From contig JAWABQ010000001.1 in the NCBI GenBank assembly GCA_038884575.1, positions 37,306 through 101,305 on the forward strand: 64,000 nt of DNA. The letters are read 5' to 3'. A program made the translations under genes and the position numbers. This DNA comes from JAWAAW01 sp038884575 (lineage in GTDB: Archaea > Nanobdellota > Nanobdellia > Woesearchaeales > ARS49). Positions 34,485-43,003 of the stretch are shown piece by piece (positions within the stretch are counted from its first letter, which is position 1; each line of letters begins with the position of its first letter). The notes under the pieces were generated by a model, which had not been told where the DNA came from, made no database searches, and worked only from the letters and a program-made list of their open reading frames with translations.

Positions 34485-35606
34485 TCAGTGGAGCGGGTGG
34501 GTGCCATCTTTCACAAGCGACTCAAATACCTCTGCTATTGAAGGCCTGTCAACATTCACATACGTGACAGCGATCTTGCTTTTTGCCAGGAAGCTGAGCA
34601 GTTCCTTAAGCGCCTCCCTTGGCTGCGATGTCTGCACAACAAAATAGCCCTCTTTTTCAGCTGCATCCGAATAAAGCATGCGCTTTTTGCTGCAGAATGC
34701 CTTTAGCGGGGAGTATTCCCCCTGCGCAGTCCCGATGAAAATCACGTATCTCTTGGAGTAAATATCACGCAACTGCGTTGTTGTGCCTTCCTCTGTGATT
34801 TTCTGGTTCCTGAGTATTGCAATCCTGCTGCAGTACTTCTCAAGCTCTGAAACAACATGGGAAGCAACAATAATGGTGGTGCCCTCCTTGTTGATGCGGC
34901 TTATCAAATCCCAAATCTGGTTGCGGATGATTGGGTCAAGGTCTGCAGTGGGCTCGTCAAGTATCAGGATTGAGGGGTCGTGCACTATTGCGCAAGCAAT
35001 GTCAAGGCGCTTCTGCATCCCTCCTGAAAGGTTTTGCGAAAGCGTATGCTGCGCATTCCACAGCCCGACAAGCTTCAGGAGGCTGTCGCACTTTGAAATC
35101 CGCTCCCCTGGCGGAATATTGTAAAGCGAGGCAAAATGCTCAATGTTCTCGCGCACAGTAAGCTTGCCGTAGAATGAAGGCACCTGTGCTGCAAACCCAA
35201 ACATCCTCTTGGCAATTTCTTTTGCCTTTAGCACAGGCACTTCTGTCTTGTCAGGAAGCTGGAGCGAAACCTCACCCTCATCAGGCTCTATGAATCCAAC
35301 CAGAGTGTTAAGGAGAGTGGTTTTTCCAACACCGCTAAGCCCGATAATCCCGAAAAGCTCCCCTGGCGGAATCTCAAGGTCAATATGGTCAAGTACTAAA
35401 TTCTCGCCAAAGCGCTTTGTAACACCCCGCATCCTTACAAGAGCAGGACCTTTCGGCATAACTGCCGCCTGGGCCTCGCCGAGGTATTCCTCAACAGCCT
35501 CCTTTGGCCAGCCTGCTGCCACAAGAAGCTTCTCAAGGTCTTTTCGCTGCGCCCCGCGTGCAATAGCCTCCATTATGTGCTCGCGCAGGGCTTCCGCTGT
35601 TGCCAT
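34485..35606 (-). CDS. ABC transporter ATP-binding protein
   Basis: The 373-residue protein has Walker A GLSGVGKTT near 92-100, signature LSGGMQKRL near 193 and Walker B ILILDEPTADLD near 216. An extra N-terminal helical module of about 45 residues (GAQRKDLEKLLVAAGWPKEA) precedes the nucleotide-binding domain and recalls the element in the 18219-18893 protein. A C-terminal regulatory domain follows the core. TATA CTTTTAAAAG at 35627-35636 (minus strand) supports a leaderless ATG at 35606. Confidence 0.9.
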   Translation of the reverse strand: MATAEALREHIMEAIARGAQRKDLEKLLVAAGWPKEAVEEYLGEAQAAVMPKGPALVRMRGVTKRFGENLVLDHIDLEIPPGELFGIIGLSGVGKTTLLNTLVGFIEPDEGEVSLQLPDKTEVPVLKAKEIAKRMFGFAAQVPSFYGKLTVRENIEHFASLYNIPPGERISKCDSLLKLVGLWNAQHTLSQNLSGGMQKRLDIACAIVHDPSILILDEPTADLDPIIRNQIWDLISRINKEGTTIIVASHVVSELEKYCSRIAILRNQKITEEGTTTQLRDIYSKRYVIFIGTAQGEYSPLKAFCSKKRMLYSDAAEKEGYFVVQTSQPREALKELLSFLAKSKIAVTYVNVDRPSIAEVFESLVKDGTHPLH

Positions 35607-35725
35607 GCCTGAATCCGAGCTATTTTCTTTTAAAAGCTAATAGGACTACTGCCGAATAGTCACTGTCCGGCTTTCCGAGTTAAAAAACGGAAATTTATTT
35701 AAACCTGTGAAAATGAGCCAATTGC

Positions 35726-36172
35726 ATGAATTGCGAAATGTGCGGCAAGGATACAGAGCTTTTCACAGCAATGATTGAAGGAAGCCAGCTACGCGTCTGC
35801 GCAGCCTGCGGAAGGTTTGGAAAAATCCTGAAGAAAGTAAAGCTTTCTGCAAGCGCAAAGCCTGCTGCAAAAAGCGAGCCTGCCCAGGTCGAGCAGGTCG
35901 TAAGCGATTACGGCCAGCGCATAAAGGCAGCAAGGGAAAAGCTGGGCATGACGCAGAAGGACTTTGCAAAACTGGTTGCAGTAAAGGAATCCCTGATACA
36001 TAAGATGGAAACAGGGCATTTTGAGCCGCCGATAGACATGGCGCGCAAGATGGAAAAAATACTCCGCATAATCCTTGTTGAAGTCCGCGAGGAAGGCGTG
36101 GTTGCCAGCGAAGGAAAGGAAAAGCGACCTGAAGGAATGACAATAGGCGACATAATAAACCTTAAGCGCTAG
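35726..36172 (+). CDS. MBF1-like helix-turn-helix coactivator
   Basis: The 148-residue protein has an N-terminal zinc ribbon (CEMCGK, CAACGR), a short linker and a Cro/C1-type helix-turn-helix near 70-120 (GMTQKDFAKLVAVKESLIHK). Archaeal MBF1 proteins bridge transcription factors or bind ribosomes. TATA-like ATTTATTTAAAC at 35691-35702 fits a leaderless start. Its stop overlaps the convergent glycosyltransferase end by four bases. Confidence 0.85.
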   Translation: MNCEMCGKDTELFTAMIEGSQLRVCAACGRFGKILKKVKLSASAKPAAKSEPAQVEQVVSDYGQRIKAAREKLGMTQKDFAKLVAVKESLIHKMETGHFEPPIDMARKMEKILRIILVEVREEGVVASEGKEKRPEGMTIGDIINLKR

Positions 36173-37590
36173 CGGGCATAAATCGAATACCAGCACTGGC
36201 CTGACTGGTCAAAGAAAACCTGCCTGAAATTCTCATTCAGGAATGCACGCATCTTCTCAATCTCAACAGGGCATTGCTCATCATCAGGCGAGCAGACAAG
36301 GCCGCCGCCGCAGTTGTCAAGCAGCACAGCGCCAACTTTTTCTGAATTTTCCATCAGGTACCTGTTGAAGTCTGCTGCTGTCTCACGGCCGTAAATAGGA
36401 TAGTAAATCTTGCTTATTTTCTGGTCTGTGTAAGCTGCAACAACAGGGTTTGATGCCCAGATTTCTCCATCAATGTGCCTGCCTTCAAGCCATTTGAAGT
36501 AGCGCTCTGCTGCAGGGTCAGGGGTCCTCGGCTCGTTGCTGTGATAAAATATGACTGCATGACTTGCAGAAACGGCAAAAACAACAATAAGCACAACAAC
36601 CCAGACATAGCTCGCAATTTTCTTTCTTTTTTCCAGCCAACCTGTTACTGCATCAATGCCGTGGCCTGTGAAAAGAACAACAAAAGGCAGGAAAAGCAGA
36701 AGATAGCGGTAATCACGGCAGTGCAAAGGCAGGTAGTAAGCCAAAGGAATCAAAACAGAAAGTGCAGGCAAAATGTACTGCTTTTTCCAGCTTCTCACGG
36801 CAGCAATTATTCCAACAATTGCAAACGCGTTAAGGATATTGTCAAACAAAATCCAGCCAAAATACTGGTACCATGGCTTGTAGCGCAGGATATTGCAGCC
36901 AACCACCAAGAGTATGCTCTTGTGCGCCTCAATTACAGGCTTTAGTAGCGAGCCGTACATCATTTTGTTGAAAATAAGGAAAGGAATGACAGGCAAAACA
37001 AAGCCGATTGTGAGCGGCACAAGCTTTTTCCAGCGCTTTTGAAAGACGATGCAGGCGCCAAGGATAACTATGAATATCCCTGCAGGGAATTTGTCAAGGA
37101 ATGCAAGCCCTGCAAAAATTCCTGAAATCCAATAGCGCCCGCTGATAAGGGCAAGCGCTGCCGCGAGCACAAGAGTGATTTCAGGAATTTCCGTGTACTC
37201 GTGAAACCCGAGGTAAAATAAAATCTGGCTGAAAGCCCATATTATTGAAGAAACAACAGCTGCGCGCTTGGAAAAAACCCTTTTTGCTATTCCATAAACA
37301 AGCGCAATCGAAATAAGGGAAAGCAGGAATTCCAAAATCCTCGCAAACCAGACAATGCTGATATTAAGCACCCAGCCCGCGCCAATAACAAAGGGCCACA
37401 ATACAGGCCTTATCGGCTCCCAAAGCCCTGAATTTCCCGCAGACCACAAGTACTTTGCCATTCCGAAATAAACCCCTGAGTCCCACCAGATTTCATGCCA
37501 GTCAAATAGGTAAAGCAGGCGCGCCAATGCAGCAACAAAAATCACTGAATAAAAAGTCAAATTCTGCCTCAAATGGCTTTGCACGCTCAT
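36169..37590 (-). CDS. GT-C (GT39/PMT-like) membrane glycosyltransferase
   Basis: The 473-residue product has about eleven membrane segments, with a first outside loop carrying DWHEIWWDSGVYF, the acidic motif expected in dolichyl-phosphate-sugar-using GT-C enzymes. The C-terminal outside domain (about 370-473) has two cysteines in a CGGGLVCSPDDEQC region. It is the last gene of the six-gene glycosylation operon and overlaps the previous gene (ATGA). Confidence 0.75.
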   Translation of the reverse strand: MSVQSHLRQNLTFYSVIFVAALARLLYLFDWHEIWWDSGVYFGMAKYLWSAGNSGLWEPIRPVLWPFVIGAGWVLNISIVWFARILEFLLSLISIALVYGIAKRVFSKRAAVVSSIIWAFSQILFYLGFHEYTEIPEITLVLAAALALISGRYWISGIFAGLAFLDKFPAGIFIVILGACIVFQKRWKKLVPLTIGFVLPVIPFLIFNKMMYGSLLKPVIEAHKSILLVVGCNILRYKPWYQYFGWILFDNILNAFAIVGIIAAVRSWKKQYILPALSVLIPLAYYLPLHCRDYRYLLLFLPFVVLFTGHGIDAVTGWLEKRKKIASYVWVVVLIVVFAVSASHAVIFYHSNEPRTPDPAAERYFKWLEGRHIDGEIWASNPVVAAYTDQKISKIYYPIYGRETAADFNRYLMENSEKVGAVLLDNCGGGLVCSPDDEQCPVEIEKMRAFLNENFRQVFFDQSGQCWYSIYAR

Positions 37591-39680
37591 CTGGCATACC
37601 TCGGATTGGGGTCGTCAAAGCTTGTCTGCCCAGGGAATTCCTTGAGCAGCAAATAACCATACGGGTATGATGCTGAGTGGAACAGTATTGCACGGTTTCC
37701 AGGAGATGACTGGAGCCATTGCTTAAGCACTGAGTAATCATTTGAGTTGAAAACCCTTGCTGCAATGACTTTTGCCCTTGATTCCTTTGCCTTTTGCACC
37801 ACTTTTTCCATCTGGTTGAAGCCATTAACCTGGACATAATAAAGATTTAGCGGAATTGATTCCTGCAATGCGCTGAAATAGTTTGCAGGAGTCTGGTAGT
37901 ACCAAACCGCATAAGGCAAGTCTGTTGAATTCATAACAACAACCGGCTCCTTTGCTGAAATCTCAACAGGCTGGCTGCCAATGATGATTTTGTCTCCAAA
38001 GCGCTTCATTGGAGGGCTGCCGACAATGCTGAGGTTATGCCCCAATGCAAGGCCGAGATACTTGTCAGTCAGGCATATTGCAGGAATTCCTTTCTTTGCA
38101 AGATAAGCGGCAGCCTTTATTTTCCCAGGATGGTCGCAGCAGCCCATAACCGCAGATACATTATTCCTTATTGCCTGCTCAACAAGCATATTAATTCCGT
38201 GAGTATCCATTATAACTGCAATGTCTTCCCTCAAAAACCTTGTTGTTGGGTATTGCAATTTGTCAAGTGGGACCTCGAACCTGAACACTCCGTTCTCATC
38301 AGAAGCATACCATTTGTTATTCAGCCTGGCAACAAGCGCGCCATAGGCAACAACAGGCTCTATTCCTGCTGCAGCAAGCTCTTCCATGCGCCCCCCTTCA
38401 TGCCATCCAATGTCTTCCCTGAGCTCTGACTTGTTGTAAGAGAGCCTCTCCGAAAATGTTGTGAGAACATGGCTGCCGAAGATGTCTTTTTCAGCCTGCA
38501 GGCCAAGCCAGTCCCTTTTCACGCGGTCTGCCTGGGTCATGACTTTGCCGCCCTGATAAATGGCAATGGATGTTTCACCAATGATTATGCCTGAAGCATC
38601 CTGCATCTGCGCGAGCTCTGGCTCAATGCTGCCTGTTTCAAATTTTAGGTTGATTTTTTTTGACAATGCAAGGCTTTCATCAAGCTTTGCCCTTGCGGTG
38701 TTGTTAAGGGACTTCCAAAGCCTTGCAGCCTCAAGCAAAAATGCTTTTTTGTTTCTTCCGCAGTCAATTGATGCAATTGTTTCATAGATGAGCGCCTGCT
38801 TTTCTGAATTTTTGGTCTCCTTTACTGCGAGGTCATAATACTGCAGGCTCTCGCAAATCATTGAATCATTCTTAGTAATCCTCCCAAGCATCAGCATCAG
38901 GTCTGCGCGTGCATATGCAGAAATTTTTCCTGAAAGCATTTCAGAAAGGTTTTTGGCAAATTCATCTGCATCAATTCCGGCAGAGTCCAGCACATAAGTG
39001 AAGCCATATGCCTGCCCTGACGGGTCTGCGCGCCTGAGCAAATTCCTTATTGTTGCATTAAGCTCGCCTGCATAAACAAGCCCTTCCTTTTTCTGGCTGT
39101 CAAATATGATTGTCGGCGCTGTGGTGATATTGTACTTGGCTGCAAGGAGCTGGACAAGCGGCTCATCCTTGTAGTCCTTGTCAATTGAAAGGACAACAAC
39201 CTCCTGCTCATAGTCCTTGCTCAGGTCAGCAAGGATAAATCCCTGCCTTTCGCTCAAATCGTCATCAATCTTGTAAAAGAATATTATCGGGATATAGGGG
39301 CGGTTGCACTCATTGTTCAGCTGCTCGATAAGCGTGAGGAAGCGCAGCTCAAGCAGGAAATACTTGCGCTTCAGGTAGTCGTAATCCTTTTTCTTGAAAA
39401 AACTGAATGAGCTGTAGCTGCCAAGGTCTGCGCCAACAGTCTTTATCTCCTCTTTTAGCTGCGCGATGCGGGCATTCATTGCCTCACACCTGTTTCCTCC
39501 AAATGAGTCTGTGAACTCCTGCTCTGCGAGGTAGGCAGCAGTATTCAGCTCATGCTGGCTCATCACATCTGCAATGGCGTCTATCCGCATAAAATCCAGG
39601 CTGTAATTCAGGAGTATGCCAAGCGCAAAGATTAGAATGGTCAGGAGGAGGCTGCTGACAATTATCCTGGTCCGCACCAT
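37587..39680 (-). CDS. Membrane-anchored protein: redox-dead thioredoxin fold plus large unknown domain
   Basis: The 697-residue protein has one N-terminal membrane segment (about 8-28), a helical part with a cysteine (GGNRCEAM), a second cysteine just before the fold (NNECNRP), then a thioredoxin-like domain (about 130-215) with the cis-proline loop TAPTIIF but no CXXC. Residues about 350-697 form a second domain with GGRMEELAAAGIEPVVAYGA and HGINMLVEQAIRNN that I do not recognise. The first 215 residues match the next gene upstream. It probably faces outward and works with the GT-C enzymes. Confidence 0.7.
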   Translation of the reverse strand: MVRTRIIVSSLLLTILIFALGILLNYSLDFMRIDAIADVMSQHELNTAAYLAEQEFTDSFGGNRCEAMNARIAQLKEEIKTVGADLGSYSSFSFFKKKDYDYLKRKYFLLELRFLTLIEQLNNECNRPYIPIIFFYKIDDDLSERQGFILADLSKDYEQEVVVLSIDKDYKDEPLVQLLAAKYNITTAPTIIFDSQKKEGLVYAGELNATIRNLLRRADPSGQAYGFTYVLDSAGIDADEFAKNLSEMLSGKISAYARADLMLMLGRITKNDSMICESLQYYDLAVKETKNSEKQALIYETIASIDCGRNKKAFLLEAARLWKSLNNTARAKLDESLALSKKINLKFETGSIEPELAQMQDASGIIIGETSIAIYQGGKVMTQADRVKRDWLGLQAEKDIFGSHVLTTFSERLSYNKSELREDIGWHEGGRMEELAAAGIEPVVAYGALVARLNNKWYASDENGVFRFEVPLDKLQYPTTRFLREDIAVIMDTHGINMLVEQAIRNNVSAVMGCCDHPGKIKAAAYLAKKGIPAICLTDKYLGLALGHNLSIVGSPPMKRFGDKIIIGSQPVEISAKEPVVVMNSTDLPYAVWYYQTPANYFSALQESIPLNLYYVQVNGFNQMEKVVQKAKESRAKVIAARVFNSNDYSVLKQWLQSSPGNRAILFHSASYPYGYLLLKEFPGQTSFDDPNPRYAR

Positions 39681-39682
39681 CC

Positions 39683-40315
39683 CTACTCCTTGCGGACCAG
39701 CGCCGCGAGTTCATCATATGGTGTGAGGCCCTTGCGCACAGTGCCAAAGTCCACGACAACAGAAGGCGTTCCTGCAATGTCGTAATACTCCTCAAGGAAC
39801 CTGAGCTCAGGGGAATAGTTGTATTCAATGGCAAAGACCTTGGCATCAAATTCACCGACAAGCCTGTCAAGTATGACCCCCTGCTCCTGGGATTTTGCAT
39901 CATTCTGGCTGTAATAAAACAGCAGGACCGGCACTTCAACAGCACAGTCCTGCTTAAGCCTATGGTAAAGCGTGTAAGTCTTTATCTGCATCAGGTGGAA
40001 TTTGCGCTTCAGGAAGTTATAATTAGCCTCTCCAAGGTCCTGTTTTGCTGTTTCAGAACCAAGCATCTTGCCAAGCTGCCAAAGCTCGCTTGACAGCGCA
40101 GAAAGCCTTAGCTTTGCAAGGTCGCAGTTTTTTTCCATCCCTGAAAACAATTCCTGCTCAATCAAATAGGATTCTGTCGTCAGCTCGCTTTGTTTTATGA
40201 AGTTATTGACATCAGAGAGCTCGGAATTACTCATGCTCCTGCCGACGATTATTCCAACTGCGAATACCAGAATCAGGAGCAAAATCATTGACAAGTATGT
40301 CTGGCGCCTTACCAT
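39683..40315 (-). CDS. Membrane-anchored redox-dead thioredoxin-fold protein
   Basis: The 210-residue product aligns with the N-terminus of the 697-residue neighbour: similar starts (MVRRQTYLS versus MVRTRIIVS), one membrane segment, a cysteine in EKNCDLAK, a second in LKQDCAVEVP, and a thioredoxin fold with AGTPSVVV as cis-proline loop but no CXXC. The two cysteines flank the same helical section in both, so a disulfide is likely. A chaperone-like or acceptor-holding role is plausible. Confidence 0.7.
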   Translation of the reverse strand: MVRRQTYLSMILLLILVFAVGIIVGRSMSNSELSDVNNFIKQSELTTESYLIEQELFSGMEKNCDLAKLRLSALSSELWQLGKMLGSETAKQDLGEANYNFLKRKFHLMQIKTYTLYHRLKQDCAVEVPVLLFYYSQNDAKSQEQGVILDRLVGEFDAKVFAIEYNYSPELRFLEEYYDIAGTPSVVVDFGTVRKGLTPYDELAALVRKE

Positions 40316-41553
40316 TTTTTCCTTGTTCCAAGCGCCTCATGCACTATTGCTGAAATCCAGTGGATGGTGGTGACATATGGCGCAATAAATGTGTAGAGTG
40401 CAATGTGGGGCACGTGCCTGAGGAAGCGTTCATTGAATTCGCGATGCGCCAGGTATGTCAAATAAAGCCCAAGCGCAATCCCCAGCACAATGGGTATTGT
40501 GACCTGCACGTTCTGAGCGAGCAGGAGCTTCTTGAAGCCAGGAAAGTCAAGGATGTAATTGAAAAAATATCCCTTGATTGTCAGGCTCCTGTAAAGCGTC
40601 TCGTAAAGGTTGCCAAGAGTGCCATATGCCACAAGGGTTACGGTAAGGAGCAAAAGGAAAATGCTGAGCACATTGATTGGCATCTGGAACAAGCCATAAA
40701 GCCCGTATGCCTTCTTGAACAACAGCCTGCGGTATTTCCAGTGGTTGACTGCGAATCCGCGGTACCACCTTATGCGCTGCCTCCACAAGGCAGCCCATCC
40801 CTCAGGCACTTTTGTAAACAATACTGCCTTTGGGTCCATCTGGACGCCATAGCCGTTTGAGCGGAGCCTCAGGGCGATCTCAAGGTCTTCTGTCAGCCCG
40901 CCCTGTGAAAAGCCGCCAACCTTTTTCAGAACTGAAGTATTAAACATTGACAGCGCGCCGCCAGGGGCTATTGCGAGGGTCCCAAGTGATGACATCATCC
41001 TGCGGATAAAATTGCTTATGATGTATTCGATACGCTGCATTTTTTCATAAAAGTTCTTTGGCTCATCAACCTTGACCTGGCCTATGACTGCGCCAAGGCC
41101 CGGGTCTGAGAAATGCGGGACAAGGTTGTTAAGAGCCTCGGGATGCACCCTTGTATCGCCATCAAGGCATGTGAAAAGCGCCCCTTTGGCGTGCGCAAGG
41201 GCAGTATTGACAGCAGCTGACTTGCCCATGTTCTTTTTGTGCTTGTAGACTTCAATCAGCATCTGCGGGTACTGTTTCTGCAGCTTCTTTGCCTCTGCAA
41301 AAGTCCTGTCAGTGGAGCAATCATCAACTATGATTACCTGAAGGAGGCTTTTGGGATAGTTAAGCTCAGACAGCGAGCGGATTGTTTTTGCAATGCAGTT
41401 TTCCTTGTTATAGCACGGTAGTGCAACTGTAACACGCGGCAGTTTCCTGGGCATTGTTCGCCTTGGGATTGGCTCGAAAACTAGCATATTCAGCCATATC
41501 AGCGATATCCAGAGGCTTATGAATGAAACGCCCCATAATACGTATTGTATCAT
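40309..41553 (-). CDS. GT2 processive membrane glycosyltransferase
   Basis: The 414-residue enzyme has an N-terminal membrane segment, the GT-A domain with DDCSTD near 97, LDGDTRV near 132 and TEDLEIALRL near 219, then RQRIRWYRG (the QxxRW-like box) near 257 and three or four C-terminal membrane segments. Related enzymes extend sugar chains such as cellulose or hyaluronan, or add sugars to lipid carriers. The GGDEF gene in the window and this enzyme could in principle be linked, but no PilZ domain is present. Confidence 0.85.
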   Translation of the reverse strand: MIQYVLWGVSFISLWISLIWLNMLVFEPIPRRTMPRKLPRVTVALPCYNKENCIAKTIRSLSELNYPKSLLQVIIVDDCSTDRTFAEAKKLQKQYPQMLIEVYKHKKNMGKSAAVNTALAHAKGALFTCLDGDTRVHPEALNNLVPHFSDPGLGAVIGQVKVDEPKNFYEKMQRIEYIISNFIRRMMSSLGTLAIAPGGALSMFNTSVLKKVGGFSQGGLTEDLEIALRLRSNGYGVQMDPKAVLFTKVPEGWAALWRQRIRWYRGFAVNHWKYRRLLFKKAYGLYGLFQMPINVLSIFLLLLTVTLVAYGTLGNLYETLYRSLTIKGYFFNYILDFPGFKKLLLAQNVQVTIPIVLGIALGLYLTYLAHREFNERFLRHVPHIALYTFIAPYVTTIHWISAIVHEALGTRKKW

Positions 41554-41554
41554 G

Positions 41555-43003
41555 TCACATTTTGGGCAGAATCACTGCCCAAATATCGACGGATGAGGAG
41601 TTATATGCTTTTTTAAAGGTTTCGTTGTTTCTCAGAAGGAAAAGAAGGTCCTGCTCAGGCAAATCCCAGACAAGCCCGTTTTTCATGTCCTCGGTGATGA
41701 CAATGGCACCTATTTTGTTCTTGAACAGAAGCGACCTTGCATTTGTTATGTCCTGAGAGTGCCAGATTGCCTGTGCTGCAGCCCATTTCTGTGCAATTCT
41801 TGGCGTTATTGCCGGCCAGCTGTCAAGGAAAACCTGCCTGCCAGACCAGTACTCAAGCCAAAAGCCATTGTCAGGGTGCGACAGCAGCACGGCATCCTCA
41901 GGAAGCACTGCTTTTGCAGCAAGCGCTGATTCCCTGATATCATTTGATGGCATCCCCCTGGCAAGCGCAAGGCAATGGGCAAGCGTTGAGAACAGCAGGC
42001 CGCACACAAGCACAAGCATGGTAAGCGCCCTTATGTCATCAAATGACCATTTCCTTTGGGCGAGGAATGCAAATGCATATCCTGCAAGGAATGATATGAG
42101 CAGGTGGGCAGCGGGAAGCGCAGAAGGCATTATCAATGCGGCAACAAGCGTGATACCTGCCGCAATCATCACAGCATAATATTTTTTCTTGAACTGCCAC
42201 AACAGCACAAACCCTATGAATGCAAGCAGCCATGCAAAGAGGCTCAGCCCGCCTGCACCTCCAAAGTCGCTTATTGCCTGAACCACAGGAACAGGCTTTC
42301 CAAAGGGAACCTGCTCGTTGTGCAGGAATACAGGCAGGGCAACCGCAACAAGCACTATGAATGCGGCAATGCTTGAGCTGACAGCTGCAGCAGGCACCTT
42401 TTTGCTCAAAGTGCGCAACAGCATCGGCACAACAAATGCAGCTGCTGCAGGGATTATCCCAAATGTTGCGACAAGCCCTGCAATAATTATTGAGATAATA
42501 GTAATAATTATGGTTATCCTTGCAGGACGCTTTTCAGCAGCAGGGGAAAGCAGAAAAACAAGCAGGGAAAGCAAAAAAACCTCAAGAGATGTTTGTGTTG
42601 CCTGGGCAAATGTGTTTACAAAAAAAGGCGAAAGCACAAAGACAAGCATTACAGAAACCGCGGTTGGCCTGGGAAGCTTCCATTTCCTCACAGCTGCAAA
42701 AACACACAAAATAGACAGCATCCCAAGCACCAATGGCAGAATTACTGCTGCAGCACCTACCCCTGCCAGCATTGCTGTCCCTGCAAGCAAAAGGTCAAAT
42801 GCATTAATTGCATACTTTCTCTCAGGCACTGCAGGGTCATATGAGGGAATTCCTTCCTTTGCAATTATCCCAGCAATCCTCGCGTGCCCATATCCCTCGC
42901 TTCCAGGCATTACAGGCTTGTCATTCAGCATCCTTATTGATGCAGGCAGCACCATAAGCAATATTCCGAAGACAATTATTGCAAGCATCAGCAGCCTTTT
43001 CAT
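41555..43003 (-). CDS. Polytopic GT-C-like membrane protein
   Basis: The 482-residue product has about twelve membrane segments. The first outside loop reads PGSEGYGHARIAGIIAKEG, which parallels the SSDDAYFHLRQVEHIRHTG loop of the next gene, but with the acidic pair reduced to one Glu. The C-terminal part (from about 380) is soluble. It resembles oligosaccharyltransferase-type (STT3/AglB) folds but the catalytic acidic residues are not all visible. One base separates it from the GT2 gene. Confidence 0.6.
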   Translation of the reverse strand: MKRLLMLAIIVFGILLMVLPASIRMLNDKPVMPGSEGYGHARIAGIIAKEGIPSYDPAVPERKYAINAFDLLLAGTAMLAGVGAAAVILPLVLGMLSILCVFAAVRKWKLPRPTAVSVMLVFVLSPFFVNTFAQATQTSLEVFLLSLLVFLLSPAAEKRPARITIIITIISIIIAGLVATFGIIPAAAAFVVPMLLRTLSKKVPAAAVSSSIAAFIVLVAVALPVFLHNEQVPFGKPVPVVQAISDFGGAGGLSLFAWLLAFIGFVLLWQFKKKYYAVMIAAGITLVAALIMPSALPAAHLLISFLAGYAFAFLAQRKWSFDDIRALTMLVLVCGLLFSTLAHCLALARGMPSNDIRESALAAKAVLPEDAVLLSHPDNGFWLEYWSGRQVFLDSWPAITPRIAQKWAAAQAIWHSQDITNARSLLFKNKIGAIVITEDMKNGLVWDLPEQDLLFLLRNNETFKKAYNSSSVDIWAVILPKM

